Assembly (NCBI GenBank): GCA_029884035.1
Contig: JAOUIM010000094.1
Location: forward strand, 1-10,736
DNA length: 10,736 nt
Direction: 5' to 3'
Source of the DNA: Aquincola sp.
Lineage (GTDB): Bacteria; Pseudomonadota; Gammaproteobacteria; Burkholderiales; Burkholderiaceae_C
This document shows positions 1 to 6,780 of the stretch, one piece after another. A program made the position numbers and the translations under genes. How positions within the stretch are numbered: position 1 is the stretch's first letter; every line of letters begins with the position of its first letter. Under the pieces are notes generated by a model. That model made no database searches. It was not told where the DNA came from and was given only the letters and a program-made list of their open reading frames with translations.

Positions 1-555
1 CCGTAAAGCGGATGTCTACGATGTTCTCGTCGCGCGTCAGCATCGAGGAATCGCGTAGTCCAGTTGCGGGCACGGGCGTGTTGCGTCCCATCTCCGCAGA
101 GCGCAACTGCGTCACCGGCACCGTCTCGTGCGCCTGGAAGGGGTAAGGGAAACGCCACTGGATGCCGGCGTCCACCGTGTAGGCGTAGCGCCCGAAGGAC
201 GTGACCACCGCCTGCTGACCTTCCTGCACGATGAACACGCCGCTGCCGAGCCACACGAGGGCGACCACGCCGCCGATCAGGAACAGGCCCAGCCCCGCAC
301 TCTTCATGTCGGGCTGGAAGCCACCCCCGTCGCCGCCGCCCCCGCCCAGTCGCGGCGGCCTCGATCCGCCCTTGCCGCCGAACAAGCCTGACAGCTTGCG
401 ATTGAAGTCGCGCCACAACTCGTCGAGATCCGGCGGGCCGTCGCCGCGCTGATTGAACAGGGGCAGCAGGCGGCCGAACAACGCACGTGCCGCGCTCGCC
501 AGCACGTTGGGGCGACGTGCGGGCGGCGGCAAGCCGCCATGGACTTTCGAAGGGG

Positions 556-559
<4 letters not shown>
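1..559 (-). CDS. hflK: HflK, FtsH protease regulator (3' end cut by window edge)
   Basis: Encodes the first 186 residues of HflK, the SPFH/band-7 membrane protein that with HflC forms a cage around the FtsH protease. Seen: a proline- and arginine-rich cytosolic N-terminus, the segment DLDELWRDFNRKLSGLFGG (about 44-62), a glycine-rich linker (71-80), one membrane helix (about 88-111), then the start of the band-7 domain with EGQQAVVTSFGRY (113-125), DAGIQWRFPYP (130-140) and LTRDENIVDI (174-183). These are typical HflK signatures. The family is about 420 residues, so more than half lies beyond position 1; hflC would be expected next. The ATG at 557-559 overlaps the hflX stop as ATGA, and no good Shine-Dalgarno precedes it, so translation is probably coupled to hflX. 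The start fits the N-terminal sequence, but this region varies within the family. The gene name is secure. Confidence 0.95.
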
Positions 560-1785
<1,226 letters not shown>

Positions 1786-1802
1786 GAGTGCCGGGCGCCG
1801 CG

Positions 1803-2054
1803 TCAGCCGTTGCCCGCAGGCTCGGTCTGTTCACCGGCATGGAAATTGACTGCGCGTCCCGGCACCACCGTGGAGATGGCGTGCTTGTAGACCATCTGCG
1901 TCACGGTGTTGCGCAGCAGGACGACGTACTGGTCGAACGACTCGATCTGGCCCTGCAGCTTGATGCCGTTGACCAGGTAGATCGAAACCGGCACATGCTC
2001 CTTGCGCAGCAGGTTCAGGAAGGGGTCTTGTAGGAGTTGCCCTTTGTTGCTCAC
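1803..2054 (-). CDS. hfq: Hfq, RNA chaperone
   Basis: Hfq is the hexameric Sm-like protein that binds small RNAs and mRNAs and controls their pairing and decay. The 83 residues contain the full core: the N-terminal stretch GQLLQDPFLNLLRKEHVPVS (5-24), the Sm1 motif around VNGIKLQGQIESFDQYV (28-44) and the Sm2 motif YKHAISTVVP (56-65). Proximal-face residues equivalent to E. coli Gln8, Lys56 and His57 are Gln9, Lys58 and His59; the basic rim is RKEH (17-20). The acidic, glycine-ending tail (72-83) is short, as in other Betaproteobacteria. The start is GTG (2052-2054), supported by a GGAG 8 nt upstream and by the conserved N-terminus. An 81-nt gap separates it from der, the second-largest gap in the window, so hfq may have its own promoter as well as read-through from upstream. 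Confidence 0.98.
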   Translation of the reverse strand: MSNKGQLLQDPFLNLLRKEHVPVSIYLVNGIKLQGQIESFDQYVVLLRNTVTQMVYKHAISTVVPGRAVNFHAGEQTEPAGNG

Positions 2055-2135
2055 GATATTCGCTCCGTGTTGGTCGTGCGTACGAATCGCACGTTATCAC
2101 AGGGTTTGCCCTGCCGTCGGCGGCTCCCCCAATGT
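2055..2135 (-). other. der-hfq intergenic region with two small inverted repeats
   Basis: This 81-nt gap follows the der TAG and precedes the hfq GTG. Seen on the minus strand, in order: a CAGGG-CAAA-CCCTG inverted repeat (2100-2113), the -10-like hexamer GATAAC preceded by TGT (2093-2098), and the interrupted palindrome GTGCG-ATTCGTA-CGCAC (2076-2092). No convincing -35 element sits at 16-18 nt from GATAAC, and there is no T-tract after either repeat, so neither a sigma-70 promoter nor an intrinsic terminator can be claimed firmly. In E. coli hfq has several promoters within upstream genes; a local or upstream hfq promoter here is an inference. Confidence 0.35.
2063..2066 (-). promoter_or_regulatory. 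Shine-Dalgarno of hfq
   Basis: GGAG on the minus strand lies 8 nt before the GTG at 2052-2054. It supports the GTG as the hfq start; no ATG exists nearby in this frame. Confidence 0.7.
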
Positions 2136-3479
2136 CTACGAGCCCTTGTCGTCGAAAGGGTTCCGCGAGGTCTTCAACTCGACCCGCAGCGGCGTGCCGA
2201 CGAGCTTGAAATGGTCCCGGATGCGGCCTTCCAGGAAGCGTTTGTAGCTGTCAGTCACGTGTTCAAGCGAGTTGCCGTGCACCACCACCACTGGCGGGTT
2301 CTGCCCGCCCTGGTGCGCGTACCGCAGCTTGGGCCGGAAGGCACCGGCACGCTTGGGCGCCTGGTGCTGCACGGCCTCGTGCACGAGCCGCGTCAGAATT
2401 GGCGTCGACAGCTTGGCGGTTGCGGACCTGTGCGCCGCAACGATGGCTTTCCACAGGGGGCCAAGGCCCTGGCGCTTCGTCGCAGAGATCGGCAGCACTT
2501 CGGCGAAGCGCAGAAAGGCCAGCCGCAGCGCGATCTGGCGTTCGACCATCTCGCGCTGATAGCGGTCGACCGCATCCCACTTGTTGACAGCCACGACCAC
2601 GGCGCGGCCGGCGTCGAGGATGTAACCTGCGATGTGCGCGTCCTGATCGGCCACGCCCTGCGTGGCATCGAGCAGCAGCACGACCACATGCGCCTCGGAG
2701 ATCGCCTGCAGTGTCTTGACGACCGAGAACTTCTCGATCGCCTCGAACACCCGGCCCTTGCGGCGCAGCCCCGCGGTGTCGATCAGGTCGAAACGCTGGC
2801 CGCTGCGCTCGAAAGGGACGTGGATCGCGTCTCGCGTCGTGCCCGGCTGGTCGAAGGCCACCAGCCGCTCCTCGCCGAGCCAGGTGTTGATGAGCGTGCT
2901 CTTGCCAACGTTGGGGCGCCCGGCAACGGCGAGGCGGATCGGCTTTGCCACGCCGTCCTCGGCCGCATCCGGCTCGGGCTCCGCGATCTCCAGACCATCG
3001 AGCACCGCCTCCATCAAGCTGCGGATGCCCTGCCCGTGTGCTGCCGACACTGGATGCGGCTCGCCGATGCCCAGCTCGTGGAACTCGGACAGGGCGGGCG
3101 ACTCGCTCATGCCCTCGGCCTTGTTCACGGCCAGGAAGACACGCTTGTTGGCGCCGCGCAGGTAGCGTGCGATGTCATGGTCCTGTCCCGATACGCCGGA
3201 TCGAATGTCGACCACGAACACGACCGCATCGGCCTCGGCCACGGCCTGCTTCGTCTGCCGAGCCATCTCGGCCACCACCCCCGCCGGTTTCTCGGGCTCG
3301 AATCCGCCGGTGTCGATGACAATGAACTCGCGACCGCCCAGTCGGCCGTCACCGTAGTGGCGGTCGCGCGTGAGTCCTGGGAAATCGGCAACGATCGCGT
3401 CGCGGCTCTGGGTGAGCCGGTTGAACAGCGTCGACTTGCCGACGTTGGGCCGGCCGACGAGGGCGACGACCGGCTTCAC
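2136..3479 (-). CDS. der: Der (EngA), double-domain GTPase of 50S assembly
   Basis: Der is an essential GTPase with two tandem G domains and a KH-like domain; it acts late in assembly of the large ribosomal subunit. The 447 residues show G domain 1 with GRPNVGKST (9-17), DFPGLTRDR (32-40), DTGG (56-59) and G4 NKAE (119-122); an acidic linker (about 165-178); G domain 2 with GRPNVGKST (187-195), PGTTRD (212-217), DTAG (234-237) and NKWD (299-302); and the KH-like domain (about 355-440) with LRYAHQGGQNPPVVVVHGN. The protein stops at DDKGS and lacks the long basic tail of E. coli Der, as is common in this group. The start is GTG at 3477-3479: an in-frame TGA at 3492-3494 excludes a longer form. 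No usable Shine-Dalgarno is seen (GAGG is only 2 nt away), and a hairpin lies 6 nt upstream. Confidence 0.98.
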   Translation of the reverse strand: MKPVVALVGRPNVGKSTLFNRLTQSRDAIVADFPGLTRDRHYGDGRLGGREFIVIDTGGFEPEKPAGVVAEMARQTKQAVAEADAVVFVVDIRSGVSGQDHDIARYLRGANKRVFLAVNKAEGMSESPALSEFHELGIGEPHPVSAAHGQGIRSLMEAVLDGLEIAEPEPDAAEDGVAKPIRLAVAGRPNVGKSTLINTWLGEERLVAFDQPGTTRDAIHVPFERSGQRFDLIDTAGLRRKGRVFEAIEKFSVVKTLQAISEAHVVVLLLDATQGVADQDAHIAGYILDAGRAVVVAVNKWDAVDRYQREMVERQIALRLAFLRFAEVLPISATKRQGLGPLWKAIVAAHRSATAKLSTPILTRLVHEAVQHQAPKRAGAFRPKLRYAHQGGQNPPVVVVHGNSLEHVTDSYKRFLEGRIRDHFKLVGTPLRVELKTSRNPFDDKGS

Positions 3480-3483
3480 GGCC

Positions 3484-3561
3484 TCAGGCCGTCACCAGGA
3501 CGGCCTCAGCGGGCAGCGAGCCCTTTGGGCGACAGGAACGCAAAGAGCAGGCCGCCGTCAT
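3484..3561 (-). CDS. Possible 25-codon small ORF in the bamB-der spacer
   Basis: An ATG at 3559-3561, 1 nt after the bamB TGA, opens a 25-codon frame ending in TGA at 3484-3486, 4 nt before the der GTG. The peptide begins MTAACSLRSCRPKG and ends with VLVTA; it has two cysteines and no recognised family, and it is too short for composition to be informative. A weak GGA lies 5 nt before the ATG, inside the last bamB codons. The frame runs through the whole hairpin at 3486-3506, so a ribosome translating it would melt that stem and stop beside the der start. It could be a coupling or leader ORF between bamB and der, or simply chance in a short GC-rich gap. No function is claimed. Confidence 0.22.
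   Translation of the reverse strand: MTAACSLRSCRPKGSLPAEAVLVTA
3486..3506 (-). promoter_or_regulatory. Hairpin immediately upstream of the der start
   Basis: On the minus strand AGGCCGTC pairs perfectly with GACGGCCT around a 5-nt loop CTGGT, giving an 8-bp GC-rich stem that ends 6 nt before the der GTG. This is seen directly. There is no following T-run, so it is not a standard intrinsic terminator. Its place at the ribosome-binding site suggests an effect on der initiation or mRNA stability, which is inference. Confidence 0.45.
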
Positions 3562-3583
3562 GTCATTCCGGGCGGAACGCAAA
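3535..3583 (-). repeat. Short direct repeat linking the bamB 3' end and the bamB-der spacer
   Basis: The minus-strand decamer TTTGCGTTCC occurs at 3574-3583, encoding FAF near the BamB C-terminus, and again at 3535-3544 in the spacer. The offset is 39 bp, exactly 13 codons. Flanking codons also resemble each other: NGGV-FAF in BamB and DGGLL-FAF in the spacer, in the same frame. This may be a decayed partial tandem duplication of the gene end. Confidence 0.4.
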
Positions 3584-4693
3584 CACGCCACCGTTCTTGG
3601 TCGCGACCAGCAGCGTGTTGCCCGAGACCACGGGCGCACCGATCACCGGCGAGCCGTCGGTCGGCAGGCGCAGCAGTGTCTTGCCGTTTGTGCGATCGAG
3701 GAAGTGCACCTGGCCCTCGAAGTCGCCGACGACGACCGTGCGCCCCACCACCATCATCCCCGACAGTCCACGGTGAAGCAGGTGTTCGGTCGTCCACGCC
3801 AGATCGCCGGTCAGTGTGCGCCAGGCGCTGATGCGCCCGCTCGGGTCGGCCGCCGCCACGAGGTCGGCGTCGCCGCCCAGCGCCTGGGCACCGCCCGCAT
3901 TCTTGGTCCACAGCAGCGTGCCACGCTGCGCATCGGCACAGCCCACGGCCGACTGGAAGGCGCGAGCGCAGACGGTATCGCCTGCACGGGTCGCAGGCCC
4001 AACCAGATCGGCCACGCGTTCGACTTCGTTCGTGCCGCGGGGGTTGGCCAACGCGACCTCCCAGCGCACCGTGCCGCGCAAGGGGTCTACCCCGGTGAGG
4101 CGCTGTCCCTGACCGACCAGCAGGGTGTCCTTGAACGCTGCGAGCACGCCCGGCTGCGACAGCGTCAGTGGCTCGCCTGCGCGCTGGAGCACCCAGAGAT
4201 ATCGACCGTCGATCGCATCGTAGGCGTGCACCGCACGATCCACGCCCATGACGAACACGCGCTCACCCGCCACCAGCGGCGCGGTCGAAACGAGCGAGCC
4301 CAGTCGCTTACGCCAGGTGACCGTACCCTTGTCCATCACGACGAGCTCGTTGTCGCGCGTCACGACGGCTGCATAGCGGCCATCGCTGCCGACGCCTGCG
4401 GTCAGGCGCTCGCCCGCACTGCCGCGCCACAGTTCGCGTCCATCGGTGCTGTTGAGCGCGATGACCGAGCCATCGCCGCCAGCGACGATGAACTGGCCAT
4501 CACGCACGGCAGGCATGAGCACGAACGGCAGGCCCCCGTCGACGCGCGTGCTCCATACCTGCCGCCCTGCGATCTGGGGCGTGATCGCCTCGAGCGGCGT
4601 GGGCTTTGGCTTGTCGCTGCCGCAGCCCGCGACGAGCGCGCCCATCGCGACCAGCAGCCCGACCCCGGCGCGCCGCGCCGACCGTGCGCTCAC
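3563..4693 (-). CDS. bamB: BamB, outer-membrane beta-barrel assembly lipoprotein
   Basis: BamB is the eight-bladed beta-propeller lipoprotein of the BAM complex, which folds barrel proteins into the outer membrane from the periplasmic side. The 376-residue product has a lipoprotein signal peptide (1-23) with lipobox LVAGC, the lipidated residue being Cys24, and glycine at +2, consistent with outer-membrane delivery. After this come PQQ-like propeller repeats, seen as recurring G-x-x-x-A-x-(N/D)-x-x-(D/T)-G-x-x-x-W patterns: ALNSTDGRELW (79-89), AYDAIDGRYLW (158-167), GVDPLRGTVRW (201-211), AWRTLTGDLAW (290-300) and FLDRTNGKTL (331-340). The frame stays open upstream to 4813, but the GTG at 4691-4693 is chosen because it puts the signal peptide at the N-terminus, has a GGAG 7 nt upstream, and overlaps the yfgM stop as GTGA. 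The stop is TGA followed by C, and an in-frame spacer extension of 18 codons follows it. Confidence 0.95.
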   Translation of the reverse strand: MSARSARRAGVGLLVAMGALVAGCGSDKPKPTPLEAITPQIAGRQVWSTRVDGGLPFVLMPAVRDGQFIVAGGDGSVIALNSTDGRELWRGSAGERLTAGVGSDGRYAAVVTRDNELVVMDKGTVTWRKRLGSLVSTAPLVAGERVFVMGVDRAVHAYDAIDGRYLWVLQRAGEPLTLSQPGVLAAFKDTLLVGQGQRLTGVDPLRGTVRWEVALANPRGTNEVERVADLVGPATRAGDTVCARAFQSAVGCADAQRGTLLWTKNAGGAQALGGDADLVAAADPSGRISAWRTLTGDLAWTTEHLLHRGLSGMMVVGRTVVVGDFEGQVHFLDRTNGKTLLRLPTDGSPVIGAPVVSGNTLLVATKNGGVFAFRPE

Positions 4694-5385
4694 TTGGCGG
4701 CTCCGCCGGATGTCCCGGCTGCACTGGCGCCCGCCTCGGGGGCGGCACCCAGCGCCGTCAGCTTCGCGTCGACCAGCCTGCGGTACTCGAGCTTGCTGTC
4801 CATCGCGTCCCAAGCCTTCTTGTATGCCGCCACGGCGTCCGCCGCCTTGCCCTGCGCGGCAAGCACGTCACCGCGGCGGTCGGCGATCAGGGCGTCGAAC
4901 TCGCGAGCCTTGCCCTGCTGTGCCGAATCGAGTTGCTTGAGCGCCTCGTCGTACTGTTTCTTGTCGATGAGCAACCCGGCTGCCCTCAGGTGCGCGATCG
5001 TGCGGTACTCGTCTTCACTGGCGTCTTCTGCCGCCCAGGCCAGGACCGCGAGCGCCGCATCGGATTGACCCTTCTCGGCCTGGACGCGGGCGGCGAGCAA
5101 GGCCCCCTGCTGCGCCTGAAGCGTGCGCGGAAATCGCTCCTTCAGGTCCGCAAAGGCACGCGCAACGCGCTCGGTGTCACCCGCCTGGGCGACACGATCG
5201 AGCTCGTCGTAGAGCGCGCCGGCCTTCACCGACTGTTCGCGCTGCCACCAGTTCCAGCCGTTCCAGGCGGCGAATCCCGCCAGCGCCAGCGTCAAGGTCC
5301 AGGTGATGAGATTGCCGTACTGGTTCCAGAACGCCTTGAGTTGGTCGATCTGTTCCTGCTCTTGCAGGTCGAGGGGCGTGGCCAT
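4690..5385 (-). CDS. yfgM: YfgM-like membrane-anchored TPR protein
   Basis: YfgM is an inner-membrane protein with a periplasmic TPR-like domain; in E. coli it associates with the SecYEG translocon and PpiD and helps periplasmic chaperone hand-over. The 231 residues show a cytosolic N-terminus LQEQEQIDQLKAFWNQYGN (7-25), one membrane helix (about 26-42) running into the Trp-rich stretch WNGWNWW (41-47), helical TPR-type repeats (about 50-215) and an Ala/Gly-rich tail (about 213-231). This matches the family of about 206 residues in E. coli plus a tail. The ATG (5383-5385) lies 27 nt after the hisS stop; the sequence before it is C-rich with no Shine-Dalgarno. The end overlaps the bamB start by 4 nt. 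The hisS-yfgM-bamB-der order is the one known in E. coli, which supports the assignment. Confidence 0.92.
   Translation of the reverse strand: MATPLDLQEQEQIDQLKAFWNQYGNLITWTLTLALAGFAAWNGWNWWQREQSVKAGALYDELDRVAQAGDTERVARAFADLKERFPRTLQAQQGALLAARVQAEKGQSDAALAVLAWAAEDASEDEYRTIAHLRAAGLLIDKKQYDEALKQLDSAQQGKAREFDALIADRRGDVLAAQGKAADAVAAYKKAWDAMDSKLEYRRLVDAKLTALGAAPEAGASAAGTSGGAAK
4701..4704 (-). promoter_or_regulatory. Shine-Dalgarno that fixes the bamB start
   Basis: GGAG on the minus strand lies 7 nt before the GTG at 4691-4693. It sits inside the last codons of yfgM and supports the short BamB with a leading signal peptide rather than the longest open frame. Confidence 0.65.
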
Positions 5386-5412
5386 GGGTCGGGTGCTTGT
5401 GGGAGGGCGCGA

Positions 5413-6738
5413 TTATGGCGTGCGCAACTCGTGCGCCCAGCCGCGAGGGTCGGCCATCGGCCGGGTGTACTGCGCGGCGGCGGCATCGCGCAGGGGTTTG
5501 ACGGTCACGACACCGCAGGCCAGCTCGTCCGGGCCGAACACGAGCGCGAATGCGGCGCCGCTGGCGTCGGCCCGCTTGAACTGCGATTTCATGCTGCCTT
5601 GGCCGTCCTTGCCGGCCGCGTGCATCACCACGGTCACACCGGCGCTGCGCAGCGCGTCGAGCACCGGCATCACACGCGGCAGAACGGCCGCGTCGGGAAC
5701 GATCGCGTACGCCGCTGCCGGTGGCTGCGTGGCCGCGCGGCCGGCTGCCTCCAGCGTGAGCATGAGGCGCTCCATGCCGAGGCCGAAGCCGATGCCCGGC
5801 GCGGGTTTGCCGCCCAGCGTCTCGATCAGCTGATCGTAGCGGCCGCCACCGCACACCGTGCTCTGGGCCCCGAGATGCGGGCTCTTCCACTCGAAGACCG
5901 TGAGGTTGTAGTAGTCCATGCCGCGCACCAGTCGAGGATTGACCGTATAGGCCAGTCCGCAAGCGTCCAGGATGCCGCGCAAGGCGCCGAAATGCGCCAG
6001 CGACGCCGCACCCAGGAAATCGAGCAGCCTGGGTGCGGTGTCCACCAATGTCGCCATCGCCGCATTCTTCGTGTCGAGGATGCGCAGCGGATTGCTGTGG
6101 AGGCGGCGCCGGCTGTCTGCGTCGAGCTGGTCGGCGTGCTCTTCGAAGTGCGCGACCAGCGCGGCACGGTGCGCCCGCCGCTCCTCGGCCTCGCCCAGGC
6201 TGTTGAGTTCAAGCACGATGTCGCGCCCTTCAACCAGCCCGAGCTCGCGCCAGAACGCGCGCAGCATGAGGATGACTTCGGCATCGACGTCGGGTCCGGG
6301 GTAGCCCAATGCCTCGACATCGAGCTGGTGGAACTGGCGCGAGCGCCCCTTCTGCGGCCGCTCGTGGCGGAACATCGGGCCCATTTGCCAGATGCGCAAC
6401 GGCCCGTTGTACAGCGCGTTGTGCTCATTGATCGCGCGCACGATGCCGGCGGTCGCTTCCGGTCGCAATGACAAGGCGTCGCCGTTCATCGCATCGACCC
6501 AGGAGAACATTTCCTTCTCCACGATGTCGGTCACCTCGCCCAGTCCCCGGACGAACAGGCCCGTGGGCTCGACGATCGGCGTGCGCAAGTTGCGGTAGCC
6601 CCAGCGCGTAAGCAGATTCCGCGCGCGGTCTTCGACCCATTCCCAGCGAGCCGCCTCGTCAGGCAGCAAGTCGTTCATGCCCTTTACTGCGAGCGGTGGT
6701 GACTTGCCAGTCTTGTCGGCAACGATGCGTTCAGCCAT
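5413..6738 (-). CDS. hisS: Histidyl-tRNA synthetase
   Basis: HisS attaches histidine to tRNA-His in the cytoplasm and is a class II aminoacyl-tRNA synthetase acting as a dimer. The 441 residues contain the N-terminal VKGMNDLLPDEAARW (18-32), the ATP/histidine-site segment SLRPEATAG (90-98), motif 2 FRHERPQKGRSRQFHQ (123-138), the histidine-specific LVRGMDYY (270-277) and GGGRYDQL (297-304), motif 3 GIGFGLGMER (315-324), and the C-terminal anticodon-binding domain (about 342-435). All catalytic elements are intact and the length fits the family at about 420-450. The segment reads PEATAG where E. coli has PEGTAG. The ATG at 6736-6738 follows the ispG stop by 42 nt; no clear Shine-Dalgarno is seen, and a small hairpin lies in the gap. 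The stop is TAA. Confidence 0.98.
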   Translation of the reverse strand: MAERIVADKTGKSPPLAVKGMNDLLPDEAARWEWVEDRARNLLTRWGYRNLRTPIVEPTGLFVRGLGEVTDIVEKEMFSWVDAMNGDALSLRPEATAGIVRAINEHNALYNGPLRIWQMGPMFRHERPQKGRSRQFHQLDVEALGYPGPDVDAEVILMLRAFWRELGLVEGRDIVLELNSLGEAEERRAHRAALVAHFEEHADQLDADSRRRLHSNPLRILDTKNAAMATLVDTAPRLLDFLGAASLAHFGALRGILDACGLAYTVNPRLVRGMDYYNLTVFEWKSPHLGAQSTVCGGGRYDQLIETLGGKPAPGIGFGLGMERLMLTLEAAGRAATQPPAAAYAIVPDAAVLPRVMPVLDALRSAGVTVVMHAAGKDGQGSMKSQFKRADASGAAFALVFGPDELACGVVTVKPLRDAAAAQYTRPMADPRGWAHELRTP

Positions 6739-6756
6739 GAGATGTATGGATTCGAC

Positions 6757-6774
6757 GGCCCGCCACGGCAGGCC
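6757..6774 (-). other. Small hairpin in the ispG-hisS gap
   Basis: On the minus strand GGCCTGC pairs with GCGGGCC around a CGTG loop, a 7-bp stem with one T-G wobble, located 18 nt before the hisS ATG. It lacks a T-tract, so it is not an intrinsic terminator. A role in mRNA processing or hisS translation is possible but unproven. Confidence 0.3.
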
Positions 6775-6780
6775 AGCGGT

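Noticed and set aside
304..540. Minus-strand 78-codon frame at the left end
   Set aside because: Alternate frame of hflK; the hflK frame reads through to the window edge with the membrane helix and band-7 motifs.
2100..2113. Intrinsic terminator after der
   Set aside because: The stem is only 5 bp and is followed by TGATAACG on the minus strand, not a T-run.
3520..3530. GCCC-TTT-GGGC palindrome in the bamB-der spacer
   Set aside because: Only 4-bp arms with a 3-nt loop; too small to claim beyond chance in GC-rich DNA.
4694..4813. N-terminal extension of BamB by 40 residues
   Set aside because: It would bury the lipoprotein signal peptide inside the protein and overlap yfgM; the GTG at 4691-4693 with a GGAG upstream fits better.
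5177..5962. Minus-strand 261-codon frame spanning the hisS-yfgM junction
   Set aside because: Alternate frame of two intact genes with no conserved motif.
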